Shown in pieces: positions 1 to 7,480 of a stretch of DNA of 16,765 nucleotides (positions within the stretch are counted from its first letter, which is position 1; every line of letters begins with the position of its first letter). The notes beneath the pieces are model-generated. The model was given only the letters and a program-made list of their open reading frames with translations, did no database searches and was not told where the DNA came from. The stretch is from an uncultured Lachnospiraceae bacterium. Its GTDB lineage: Bacteria > Bacillota > Clostridia > Lachnospirales > Lachnospiraceae. A program made the translations under genes and the position numbers. The stretch lies in NCBI GenBank assembly GCA_902803305.1, contig CADCPL010000207.1, positions 1 through 16,765 on the forward strand. The letters run 5' to 3'.

Positions 1-129
1 ATAAATATATATATTATATGTTTGTATGGGTTTACGTAATATTGTTGACGTAACAAATTGTGGTCTGTTTTGTGCCGGACACAAGAAATATATGAGGGAA
101 AGTTTAGTGATTGTAAGGAGGAGTCAGAC

Positions 130-1527
130 GTGCTGGAGATTAAAAACAATGAAGTAGAAGCTGCAGCAAGAATTCTCGTCGTAGGGGTCGGCGGGGCCGG
201 TAATAATGCGGTAAACCGCATGGTTGAAGAGAATATCGCCGGAGTCGAGTTCCTGGGGGTCAATACCGACAGCCAGGCACTTAAAATGTGTAATTCTCAC
301 AGATTACTTCAGATCGGAGAAAAGCTCACTCAGGGCCTTGGAGCCGGAGCGGTTCCCGAGATAGGAGAAAAAGCTGCCGAGGAATCTGCAGAGACGATCG
401 CAACCGCCATCAAAGGCGCTCATATGGTTTTCGTTACATGCGGAATGGGCGGCGGAACCGGAACGGGTGCGGCTCCCGTCATTGCAAAGATCGCCAAGGA
501 ACAGGGCGCGCTTACGGTCGGCATCGTTACCAAGCCTTTCAGGTTTGAAGCAAGAAAGAGAATGGAAAATGCCATAGGCGGCATTGAAAAACTCAAACAG
601 AATGTAGATACGCTTATCGTTATCCCGAATGATAAGCTTCTTGACATAGTAGACAGAAGAACGAGCATGGCTGATGCACTTAAGAAGGCCGATGAAGTTC
701 TTCAGCAGGGTGTAAGAGGTATAACGGATCTGATCAATGTTCCTTCTCTTATCAACCTTGATTTCGCGGATGTACGTACCGTTATGCAGGACAAGGGAAT
801 CGCCCATCTCGGCATAGGTATGGCAAGCGGAGATGATAAGGCGGTTGAGGCTGTTAAGCTTGCAGTCAATTCCCCTCTCCTTGAGACAACGATACAGGGC
901 GCCAGCGATCTGATCGTTAACATTTCAGGTGATATCTCATTGTATGACGCATATGATGCGGTTGAATATGTAAGAGACATAACCGGTGATGAAGTCAATC
1001 TGATCATGGGTGCAAGAGATGACTCCAGAGATACCGATACGTGTACGGTCACTGTTTTTGCAACAGGTATAGATGAAAATGCAGTTAAAGCTCCTACGGC
1101 TGCGCAGCCCGGTGCTGCAAGATATGCAAGAAGACCGGGTCAGCCGATGCCCGGAATGGGAATGCCCGGTCAGGGTATGGCAGGTGGTATGCAGCCCATG
1201 AACGGTCTCGGTCAGATGCAGGGACAGATGCCGGGTATGGGAATGCCGAACATGCCACAGACCATGTACGGAAATCATGTAAATCCCGCATTTTCACAGC
1301 CGGTGGCACCGAATATGGGCAATCCGATGGGTCAGGCTCAGGTGACGGGAACCATGCCGATGCAGACTGCAGGAATACAGGGTCAGCCGGCTATACCGAC
1401 ACCTTCCGCGCCTACTCAGCATACAGTAAGTTCTTTATCCGGTATTTCAAGGCCTACGGCTCCGCTTGAGAGCAAAGTTGAAGCCAAGTCCATCAAGATA
1501 CCTGATTTTCTTAAGAGCAATAAATAA
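130..1527 (+). CDS. ftsZ: Cell division GTPase FtsZ
   Basis: FtsZ polymerises with GTP into the cytoplasmic Z-ring that organises septum synthesis. With a GTG start at 130 the protein has 465 residues. GGAGNN lies at about 21-26, the tubulin signature GGGTGTG at 107-113, and the T7 synergy loop NLDFADV, whose aspartates complete the GTPase site of the next subunit, at 209-215. The globular part ends near 315. A long linker (about 321-452), very rich in Met, Gly, Pro and Gln and containing MPGMGMP twice, leads to the C-terminal peptide IPDFLKSNK, which in this family binds FtsA, SepF or other partners. The GTG start follows AAGGAGG (115-121) by 8 bases and gives the family-like N-terminus MLEIKNNE. 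The frame is open back to a TTG at 58, but nothing supports that start. nrdR follows 17 bases downstream. Confidence 0.97.
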   Translation: MLEIKNNEVEAAARILVVGVGGAGNNAVNRMVEENIAGVEFLGVNTDSQALKMCNSHRLLQIGEKLTQGLGAGAVPEIGEKAAEESAETIATAIKGAHMVFVTCGMGGGTGTGAAPVIAKIAKEQGALTVGIVTKPFRFEARKRMENAIGGIEKLKQNVDTLIVIPNDKLLDIVDRRTSMADALKKADEVLQQGVRGITDLINVPSLINLDFADVRTVMQDKGIAHLGIGMASGDDKAVEAVKLAVNSPLLETTIQGASDLIVNISGDISLYDAYDAVEYVRDITGDEVNLIMGARDDSRDTDTCTVTVFATGIDENAVKAPTAAQPGAARYARRPGQPMPGMGMPGQGMAGGMQPMNGLGQMQGQMPGMGMPNMPQTMYGNHVNPAFSQPVAPNMGNPMGQAQVTGTMPMQTAGIQGQPAIPTPSAPTQHTVSSLSGISRPTAPLESKVEAKSIKIPDFLKSNK

Positions 1528-1544
1528 AGTACAGGAGAGAACTT

Positions 1545-1994
1545 ATGAAGTGTCCATTTTGCGGTCATGAGAATACAAGGGTTATTGACAGCCGTCCGGC
1601 TGATGATAATAATTCGATAAGACGTCGCAGGGTTTGCGATGAATGTGATAAGAGGTTCACTACCTACGAAAAGGTAGAGACCATCCCGATAATAATAATC
1701 AAGAAAGACAACAACAGAGAAACCTATGACAGAGCGAAGATAGAGGCAGGTATTCTTCGTGCATGCCATAAACGTCCTGTATCAGCATCGAGCATTTCAC
1801 AGATAGTTGATGAGGTCGAAACGGCGATCTTCTCATATGAGGACAAAGAGATCCCCAGCAGTATAATCGGTGAACTCATAATGTCCAAACTGAAAGATCT
1901 TGATGCCGTAGCTTATGTCAGGTTTGCATCCGTTTACAGAGAGTTTAAAGACGTCAATACTTTCATGGATGAACTTAAGAAAGTATTGAAATAA
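1545..1994 (+). CDS. nrdR: Transcriptional repressor NrdR
   Basis: NrdR senses ATP/dATP and represses ribonucleotide reductase genes by binding NrdR boxes. The 149-residue length is standard. An N-terminal zinc ribbon uses Cys3, Cys6, Cys31 and Cys34 (CPFC and CDEC pairs) with the usual basic stretch SIRRRRVC between them. An ATP-cone domain follows from about residue 48, including the typical segment ILRACHKRPVS, and the protein ends with the family-like YVRFASVYREFKD region and a short tail. The ATG at 1545 is preceded by AGGAG at 1533-1537. It lies 17 bases after ftsZ and is probably co-transcribed with it. The spoIIGA-sigE-sigG block that often sits just after ftsZ in spore-forming Clostridia is not here. 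A terminator follows at 2019-2049. Confidence 0.97.
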   Translation: MKCPFCGHENTRVIDSRPADDNNSIRRRRVCDECDKRFTTYEKVETIPIIIIKKDNNRETYDRAKIEAGILRACHKRPVSASSISQIVDEVETAIFSYEDKEIPSSIIGELIMSKLKDLDAVAYVRFASVYREFKDVNTFMDELKKVLK

Positions 1995-2018
1995 GGTTAG
2001 CCAATCCAATAGGACGTT

Positions 2019-2049
2019 ACACTCCGCACCGTATGGCGCGGAGTGTTTT
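2019..2049 (+). terminator. Intrinsic terminator after nrdR
   Basis: ACACTCCGC (2019-2027) pairs perfectly with GCGGAGTGT (2038-2046), a 9-bp GC-rich stem with two further C-G pairs possible inside the loop, followed by a short T run (2046-2049). The U-tract is weak, so some read-through into the ABC transporter genes is possible. No convincing promoter is visible between this hairpin and the transporter start. Confidence 0.7.
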
Positions 2050-2084
2050 ACGCAGATATAATATCAAAGGAGGAAACACACAAA

Positions 2085-3602
2085 ATGATTAAGAGAAAGA
2101 TCGTGACACTCGCGATGTGTGTGACACTTATCCCGGCTGTTGCACTGAGTGCTTGCTCAGGTGATAAGGGGGATGAGTCTTCCAAGATTGTAGTAGGTAT
2201 CCCACAGGACCTGGAAGACAGTCTTGACCCACATGAAGCAGTAGCGGCAGGAACTAAAGAGATCCTTTTCAACGTTTATGAAGGGCTTCTTAAGCCCGAT
2301 GAAACCGGAAATCTTGTGCCCGCCGTTGCAAAAGAGTATTCCGTATCGGATGACGGACTGGTATATTCGTTCGTACTCCGCGACGGGGTAAAATTCCATA
2401 ACGGAAAAGAAGTTACGGCTGAGGATGTTAAATACAGTATCGAAAAAAGCGCCGGAATGACCGGAGCGGAATCTCTGATAGCGCCTTTTTCCAACATTAA
2501 GGAAGTCAATGTGATCAGCAAGGATCAGATTGATATCGTGCTTGAAGAGTCTGATATCGATTTTCCGGCATATATAGCCAATCTTAATGCAAGCATAATT
2601 CCGAAGAGCAACAATAAGCCTTCAACGAATCCGATCGGTACGGGTCCTTATATGTATGTATCAAGATCTCCGCAGGAAAACATCATCCTGAAGAAGTTTG
2701 ACTCATATTGGGGAACTCCCGCGAATATCGAAAACGTAACGCTTAAAGTCATACCGAATGCTGATTCGATCGTGATGAACCTTAACGGCGGTGCGGTCGA
2801 TATGTTCGCAAGACTTACGGTAACGCAGACCAAGCAGCTTGCCAAGAATTTCAATATTCTCGAAGGTGAGATGAATCTTGTGCAGGCGGTATATCTGAAC
2901 CATGCCGTAAAACCGTTTGATAATGTTGATGTCTGCCGAGCGCTTTCGTATGCCGTTGACGTTGATAATGTCCTTGAGATGACAAGCGACGGAAAGGGAT
3001 TTCCTGTTGGAAGCAGCATGTTCCCTGCGTTCAAGAAGTACTACGTTGATCTTTCGGACAGCTATCCGACCGACATGGAAAAGGCAAAGGAACTCCTTGC
3101 AGAGGCAGGCTATCCTGACGGGTTCAAGTTTTCCATAACCGTTCCTTCAAACTATCAGCCGCATATCGAAGCTGCGCAGGTAATATCACAGCAGCTTAAA
3201 CAGATAGGTGTTACGGCCGATATCAAACTGGTTGAATGGAATACATGGCTTTCTGATGTATATGCGGGAAGAAATTACGAGGCTACTCTTATCGGAGTAG
3301 ATGCCGCTTCACTTACCGCAACGGCTATGCTTGACAGGTTCGTATCGGATGCGCCGAACAACTTCACCAATTATAACAACAGCGAATATGATGAGCTGTA
3401 CAAGAAGGTTTATACCGCAAAAACAGATGATGAAAGAATAGAGATCTACAAGGAACTTCAGAAAAACCTTGCAGATAACGCCGCAAATATCTATATTCAG
3501 GATATGGCGGAATTTGTAGCACTTTCTGACAAATATGACGGATATGTTTTCTATCCCATGTATATTCAGGATCTTGCGAAGATAAGATTAAAGGATCAGT
3601 GA
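2085..3602 (+). CDS. ABC importer substrate-binding lipoprotein, family 5 (peptide/nickel type)
   Basis: Extracellular binding protein that delivers ligand to the permease pair encoded downstream. The ATG at 2085 gives 505 residues and has a strong AAAGGAGG (2066-2073) about 11 bases upstream. The frame runs back to a GTG at 2043, but that lies inside the nrdR terminator. The N-terminus is a lipoprotein signal: basic MIKRK, a hydrophobic core, then lipobox LSAC with lipidated Cys24. The body matches SBP_bac_5: SLDPHEA near the start of the mature domain, then NVYEGLLKPD, the VKFHNGKEVTAEDVKYSIEK segment, NPIGTGPY, and the later LLAEAGYPDGF and QISQQLK-like segment. Family members bind oligopeptides, dipeptides, nickel-chelates or other small solutes, and the sequence does not let me choose. 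First gene of a four-gene operon. Confidence 0.93.
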   Translation: MIKRKIVTLAMCVTLIPAVALSACSGDKGDESSKIVVGIPQDLEDSLDPHEAVAAGTKEILFNVYEGLLKPDETGNLVPAVAKEYSVSDDGLVYSFVLRDGVKFHNGKEVTAEDVKYSIEKSAGMTGAESLIAPFSNIKEVNVISKDQIDIVLEESDIDFPAYIANLNASIIPKSNNKPSTNPIGTGPYMYVSRSPQENIILKKFDSYWGTPANIENVTLKVIPNADSIVMNLNGGAVDMFARLTVTQTKQLAKNFNILEGEMNLVQAVYLNHAVKPFDNVDVCRALSYAVDVDNVLEMTSDGKGFPVGSSMFPAFKKYYVDLSDSYPTDMEKAKELLAEAGYPDGFKFSITVPSNYQPHIEAAQVISQQLKQIGVTADIKLVEWNTWLSDVYAGRNYEATLIGVDAASLTATAMLDRFVSDAPNNFTNYNNSEYDELYKKVYTAKTDDERIEIYKELQKNLADNAANIYIQDMAEFVALSDKYDGYVFYPMYIQDLAKIRLKDQ

Positions 3603-3605
3603 TCC

Positions 3606-4547
3606 ATGAAAACTATACTTAAAAAAGCCGCGTCATTCATCATGACGGTACTGCTTGTCACGCTTTTTGTTTTTATAGCGTTTGACCTTATACCCGGAGA
3701 TGCGGCAACAAACAGGCTTGGGATCAATGCTACTCCCGAGGCGCTTGAGCGCCTTCGGGAGGAGATGGGTCTTACCAAGCCTTTTTTTGTTCGTTATTTT
3801 TCGTGGCTTGCATCTTTTTTCTTTGGGGATATGGGAATCTCATATTCATACGGAGTAAGTGTCCGGTCCATGCTCGCTTCAAAGCTTCCGATAACGGTGA
3901 CGCTTACGGTCATGTCATTTATCATGATAGTTATCCTATCTATCCCTATCGGCCTTTATACATCGAAATACGAGGACAGAGCGGCTTCAAAGGCGGTGGA
4001 TATCCTTGGGCAGATCACCATGTCGATCCCGCCGTTTTTTCTCGGAATACTCATAACCTATGTTTTCGGAATGATCTTTAAGGTATTCACTCCCGGCGGA
4101 TTTGTTTCATATGACATAAATTTCGGGAAATTCCTGGGATATCTTGTTTTTCCGTCCATAGCGATAGCGCTTCCTAAGGCTGCGATGAGCACGAAGCTTC
4201 TCAAATCATCGATACTGTCCGAGAGAAAGCTGGATTATGTGCGAACGGCGTACAGCAGGGGTAATTCGACCATGGATGTACTGTATAAGCATGTCCTGAA
4301 AAATGCCATCATCCCAGTCATAACTTTTCTTGGGATGACGCTAGCGGATATAGTTGCCGGAAGTCTTGTCATTGAACAGGTTTTTTCGATACCGGGATAC
4401 GGAAGATTGCTTATATCCTCGATAGCAAACAGGGATTATCCCGTGGTTCAGGCTATCATCGCCATCATCGCAATGATAGTGATAATAATAAATACGCTTG
4501 TTGACACGACGTATAAGGTACTCGATCCGAGACTGAGAGGTAGTTGA
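3606..4547 (+). CDS. ABC transporter permease, DppB/OppB/NikB family
   Basis: First of the two membrane subunits of the importer. Length 313 residues, normal for DppB/NikB. A first helix at about 8-30 is followed by the family's extracellular segment (ALERLREEMGLTKPF, then GDMGISYSYG) and about five more helices (near 92-118, 130-157, 173-193, 235-255 and 275-300). The cytoplasmic coupling (EAA) loop is recognisable as DYVRTAYSRGNSTMDVLYKH followed by VLKNAIIP, and the C-terminal signature IEQVFSIPGYGRLL with a DPRLRGS ending is typical. It starts 3 bases after the binding-protein stop. The only Shine-Dalgarno-like run, AAAGG near 3591-3595, is 10 or more bases upstream, so translation may depend on coupling. 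It overlaps the second permease by one base. Confidence 0.93.
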   Translation: MKTILKKAASFIMTVLLVTLFVFIAFDLIPGDAATNRLGINATPEALERLREEMGLTKPFFVRYFSWLASFFFGDMGISYSYGVSVRSMLASKLPITVTLTVMSFIMIVILSIPIGLYTSKYEDRAASKAVDILGQITMSIPPFFLGILITYVFGMIFKVFTPGGFVSYDINFGKFLGYLVFPSIAIALPKAAMSTKLLKSSILSERKLDYVRTAYSRGNSTMDVLYKHVLKNAIIPVITFLGMTLADIVAGSLVIEQVFSIPGYGRLLISSIANRDYPVVQAIIAIIAMIVIIINTLVDTTYKVLDPRLRGS

Positions 4548-5362
4548 TGATGCGTGCCTTTGTGTTCAGATTCAAAAAAAATCCCGAATTGTACATCGGA
4601 ATACTCATAACGGTGTTTGTGATCGTGTTAATATTGGCGGGTATACTGTTTTCACCCTATGATCCGGATGAGATGGACGCCGGAGCCAAATTTGCCGGGG
4701 TGTCATCGTCACATATCATGGGATGCGACAACTTCGGGCGCGATCTTTTTACAAGGCTTACATCCGGCGCTGCGACAACGCTCCTTGTGGCTCTCGGGAC
4801 GATAGCCATAGGCGTAGGGGTCGGAACGGTGATCGGAGCGTTTACGGGTTACTACGGCGGGGCCGTTGATGAAGTGCTGATGCGCTTTAATGATGCGGTA
4901 CTTGCGTTTCCGAGCATTCTTCTGGCGCTTGTGTTCATAAGCATATTCGGAAGCGGCACATGGAAAGTCATTATCTCGCTCGGCATCGTGTTTGTTCCGA
5001 GTTTTGCGCGTATAGTCAGGTCGGAATTCATGCGTTGTAAAAACCTCGATTATGTAAGATCGGCCAGGCTTATGGGTGCGAAGGACCTGCGGATAATGTT
5101 CGTTCATATACTTCCTAACACGCTCACCGTGCTGATGCCGTCAACTGTCATAGGCTTTAACAATGCGGTTCTTGCCGAAGCGAGCATGAGTTTCCTGGGG
5201 ATAGGGGTACAGCCGCCTCAATCATCGCTTGGAAGGATGTTATCCGATGCACAGGCTTTTCTGTTCATGTCGCCGGCATATGCGGTCTGCACGGGATGCA
5301 CCATTGCACTTATAGTACTCGGTTTTTCACTCTTGGGAGACGGACTTAAGAAAAATGCTTGA
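4547..5362 (+). CDS. ABC transporter permease, DppC/OppC/NikC family
   Basis: Second membrane subunit, 271 residues, close to NikC-size members and shorter than OppC. One N-terminal helix (about 16-37) precedes a periplasmic segment (FSPYDPDEMD) and the family motif HIMGCDNFGRDLFTRL. Five more helices follow. The EAA coupling loop reads CKNLDYVRSARLMGAKDLRI, followed by HILPN. The late segment EASMSFLGIGVQPPQSSLGRML is diagnostic. Stop and start are fused as TGATG: the first permease ends at 4547 and this ATG is 4547-4549, with GAGAGG (4535-4540) 6 bases upstream. A TTG at 4544 and a second ATG at 4550 are alternatives that change the protein by one residue. It overlaps the ATPase gene by 8 bases. 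Confidence 0.93.
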   Translation: MMRAFVFRFKKNPELYIGILITVFVIVLILAGILFSPYDPDEMDAGAKFAGVSSSHIMGCDNFGRDLFTRLTSGAATTLLVALGTIAIGVGVGTVIGAFTGYYGGAVDEVLMRFNDAVLAFPSILLALVFISIFGSGTWKVIISLGIVFVPSFARIVRSEFMRCKNLDYVRSARLMGAKDLRIMFVHILPNTLTVLMPSTVIGFNNAVLAEASMSFLGIGVQPPQSSLGRMLSDAQAFLFMSPAYAVCTGCTIALIVLGFSLLGDGLKKNA

Positions 5363-6905
5363 AGTTACTGATCTTAACATCGAAATAGAAGACTCACTCA
5401 TACCGGAGACCGTGGTATATGATTTTGACATCACGATAAGCCCGGGAGAGATAGTGGGGATAGTAGGCGAATCCGGCTCGGGTAAATCCATGTCGGCTCT
5501 TGCCATCGCAGGACTCCTTTCCCGAAAGGACATGAAGAAAAAGGGAAGCATCATGTTCGAGGATGTGGAACTTCTCAGCGTGGAAAGGTCGCACCTTCGA
5601 AAGATACAGGGAAATGACATATCCGTCGTGTTCCAGGAACCCATGACAAGCCTTAATCCCGTAAAAAAGATAGGATGGCAGGTAGAGGAAGCGCTAAGGA
5701 TTCACAGCAGCCTTTCGGACGAGGAGCTGAGGAATGCGGCGATCTCTATGCTAAGAGACGTTGAGATCAGTGAACCTGAGGCTGCATATGACAAGTATCC
5801 GCACGAACTCTCAGGCGGCATGAGACAGCGTGTCATGATAGCTGCGGCGCTCATATGCGATCCCAAACTGCTGATCGCCGATGAACCGACAACGGCTCTC
5901 GATGTGACGATACAGGCGCAGATAATAGAACTGCTGAAGAAGATCAACAGGGAGAAAGGAACGGCGATACTGTTCATTTCGCATGATCTGAGCCTGGTAC
6001 GGACACTGTGCAGCCGTGTTATCGTCATGAACAAGGGAAGGGTCGTGGAAAGCGGACCGGTTGATGAGATATTTGACTCACCGAAGGAAGAATATACCAA
6101 ACATCTCATAGAGGCGATACCGAGGTTTACCAAGATAGCCGGACGCTTTGATACAAAAGATGCAAAGCCCATCCTTAAGGTCGAGAACGTCAGTGCGAGA
6201 TATAAAAAGATCACGGGTTATTTTGTTCCGGGATCAAGGGGCAGGCAGGTAGTAAAGGACGTTTCCTTTGATATGTACGAGGGCGAGATACTCGGACTTG
6301 TGGGAGAGAGCGGATGCGGAAAGACCACACTCGGCAAGACCATTCTCGGAATGCTTGATGATACGGAAGGGTCTGTGGTGCATTATTCCAAGATGCCGCA
6401 GATGATCTTCCAGGATCCTTACGGATCGCTCAATCCGACCAAGACAATAGGCCGGATACTTGAAGAGCCGCTGCGGATAAAAGGCGGATATTCCAAAGAG
6501 GCCAGATACGAAAAAGCAAAGGACATGTTATCGCGGGTCGGCCTGGATGAGAGCTATCTGTCGCGGCGACCGAGCGCATTATCGGGAGGACAGAGGCAGA
6601 GAGTATGCATAGCGCTCGCGCTTATCATGGATCCGAAGCTTATCGTGGCGGATGAGCCGGTTTCGGCGCTTGATGTTACCGTGCAGGACCAGGTGATCAA
6701 GCTCCTCATAAAGCTCAACAAGGAGCTGGGGATCGCGATCCTCTTTATTTCACACGATCTGAAGGTCGTATATGAGCTTTGCTCACGTATAATAGTTATG
6801 AAGGACGGAAAGATAGTAGAACAGGGAACGGATGAGGAAGTCTTCAGTAATCCGAAGGATCCGTATACGAAACAACTGTTATCGAGTGCCGGTTACGGGA
6901 TCTGA
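5355..6905 (+). CDS. Fused dual-ATPase subunit of peptide/nickel ABC importer (DppD-DppF / NikD-NikE type)
   Basis: Powers the importer. One 516-residue chain carries both cytoplasmic nucleotide-binding domains that are usually separate proteins. Domain 1 (about 1-255): Walker A GESGSGKS 38-45, Q-loop Gln94, signature LSGGMRQR 152-159, Walker B LLIADEP from 172, H-loop SH 209-210. Domain 2 (about 273-516): Walker A GESGCGKT 317-324, Q-loop Gln353, signature LSGGQRQR 409-416, Walker B LIVADEP from 429, and an ISHD H-loop near 465. Both sites look catalytically complete. Neither half has the long C-terminal oligopeptide-ATPase extension with clustered cysteines; the combined length is close to NikD plus NikE. 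Domain 2 has an unusually short stretch, about 30 residues, between Walker A and the Q-loop. The ATG at 5355 overlaps the permease stop by 8 bases. Confidence 0.92.
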   Translation: MLEVTDLNIEIEDSLIPETVVYDFDITISPGEIVGIVGESGSGKSMSALAIAGLLSRKDMKKKGSIMFEDVELLSVERSHLRKIQGNDISVVFQEPMTSLNPVKKIGWQVEEALRIHSSLSDEELRNAAISMLRDVEISEPEAAYDKYPHELSGGMRQRVMIAAALICDPKLLIADEPTTALDVTIQAQIIELLKKINREKGTAILFISHDLSLVRTLCSRVIVMNKGRVVESGPVDEIFDSPKEEYTKHLIEAIPRFTKIAGRFDTKDAKPILKVENVSARYKKITGYFVPGSRGRQVVKDVSFDMYEGEILGLVGESGCGKTTLGKTILGMLDDTEGSVVHYSKMPQMIFQDPYGSLNPTKTIGRILEEPLRIKGGYSKEARYEKAKDMLSRVGLDESYLSRRPSALSGGQRQRVCIALALIMDPKLIVADEPVSALDVTVQDQVIKLLIKLNKELGIAILFISHDLKVVYELCSRIIVMKDGKIVEQGTDEEVFSNPKDPYTKQLLSSAGYGI

Positions 6906-6958
6906 TGTTATTTAAAAAATTTGCTATAAACTTTTCCCGATGATTGTCGATATATTTA

Positions 6959-6986
6959 TTGCAAATGATAAATATTGTGATATAAT
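6959..6986 (+). promoter_or_regulatory. Extended -10 sigma-A promoter of the 127-residue protein gene
   Basis: A perfect TATAAT (6981-6986) is preceded by TGA, giving an extended -10, and by a TTGCAA -35-like hexamer (6959-6964) with a 16-bp spacer. Transcription should start near 6993. The region between the ATPase gene and this promoter (6906-6958) is AT-rich and holds nothing else I can support. Confidence 0.75.
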
Positions 6987-6993
6987 TTCCTTG

Positions 6994-7018
6994 TGTTGAT
7001 TATGTAAACCGATCAACA
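6994..7018 (+). promoter_or_regulatory. Hairpin at the 5' end of the predicted mRNA
   Basis: TGTTGAT (6994-7000) and ATCAACA (7012-7018) are perfect inverted copies around an 11-base loop. The first base coincides with the transcription start expected from the promoter just upstream. It could be a 5'-terminal mRNA hairpin or an operator read as DNA. It ends about 8 bases before the Shine-Dalgarno GAGGG (7026-7030). Confidence 0.5.
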
Positions 7019-7037
7019 TGAGGGTGAGGGAAATAAG

Positions 7038-7421
7038 ATGTTAAAGGGAATTGACAATTTTCAGGCTTTTGATTACAACGCTTATAACCGGGTATCCGAC
7101 AACTCCGTAAAGAACCAGGTCAGGGAGCAGGAACTTAAGAAGTCACAGGAAAATACACAGAGCGTGGCTCCTGCGCAGGATATAGACCTTCGTCTTTCGG
7201 ATATCCGCCCGAGGCAGAATGCCAGCCTTGAGGATATATCTCTCAGTCTCAATGAGCCAAAGGGCTTTGAGATGAAGGGAAGAGAGTCCGATCTTGAGGC
7301 TCTTGATATGGAAAAGGCTGTTTCCGATATGCAGAAGGATCAGGCACTCATGCAATATCAGTATTTTGTAGGTGATCAGAGCATCATGGGAAGCGAAGAC
7401 GGAATAGTTATACCGAAATGA
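7038..7421 (+). CDS. Hypothetical protein, 127 residues, soluble and cysteine-free
   Basis: I do not recognise a characterised family. The ATG at 7038 follows GAGGG (7026-7030) by 7 bases. The protein has no signal peptide, no membrane segment and no cysteine. The N-terminus has aromatic and Asn-rich residues (GIDNFQAFDYNAYNRVSD). The middle is polar and probably disordered (about 28-60, Gln/Lys/Ser rich). The C-terminal third (about 85-113) looks helical and conserved in style: LEALDMEKAVSDMQKDQALM followed by QYQYFVG. It is a one-gene unit with its own promoter, a 5' hairpin and a terminator, and coding-like composition supports a real gene. The MQKDxxLxQYQYFVG stretch resembles small uncharacterised Lachnospiraceae proteins, but this is memory, not a search. 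Confidence 0.8.
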   Translation: MLKGIDNFQAFDYNAYNRVSDNSVKNQVREQELKKSQENTQSVAPAQDIDLRLSDIRPRQNASLEDISLSLNEPKGFEMKGRESDLEALDMEKAVSDMQKDQALMQYQYFVGDQSIMGSEDGIVIPK

Positions 7422-7437
7422 TATTTTGAAATGATCT

Positions 7438-7468
7438 AAACCTCTTGCAAATTGCAAGAGGTTTTTTT
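7438..7468 (+). terminator. Strong intrinsic terminator after the 127-residue protein gene
   Basis: AAACCTCTTGC (7438-7448) pairs with GCAAGAGGTTT (7454-7464), an 11-bp stem with a 5-base AAATT loop, followed by seven T residues (7462-7468). It is a textbook Rho-independent terminator, and its 3' part doubles as the promoter of the next gene. Confidence 0.92.
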
Positions 7469-7473
7469 ATACT
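7445..7473 (+). promoter_or_regulatory. Promoter nested in the terminator, likely giving a leaderless mRNA
   Basis: TTGCAA (7445-7450) and TATACT (7468-7473) are separated by 17 bp. The -35 hexamer lies in the terminator stem and loop, and the -10 begins at the last base of the T-tract. Transcription is expected 7-8 bases after the -10, at 7480-7481, exactly the ATG of the next gene. No Shine-Dalgarno sequence precedes that ATG. Confidence 0.6.
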
Positions 7474-7480
7474 CTTTGCC

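Noticed and set aside
45..73. TTGACG as the -35 of an ftsZ promoter, beside short ACGTAA repeats
   Set aside because: The matching -10 position holds only TTTTGT (3 of 6 matches). The AT-rich region probably contains control sequences, but I cannot fix a promoter.
58..129. N-terminal extension of FtsZ from a TTG start
   Set aside because: No ribosome site before 58 and no resemblance to FtsZ N-termini; the GTG at 130 has an ideal Shine-Dalgarno and the expected sequence.
2057..2062. Perfect TATAAT just before the ABC binding-protein gene
   Set aside because: No -35 hexamer lies at the right distance (that region is inside the terminator hairpin), and the start would fall at about 2069, inside the Shine-Dalgarno, leaving too little leader for it to work.
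5355..6905. ATPase fusion as a sequencing artefact joining two genes
   Set aside because: The linker at about residues 255-275 is continuous and sensible, and there is no trace of a ribosome site or start codon arrangement for a second gene. Natural fusions of this kind are known in the peptide transporter family.
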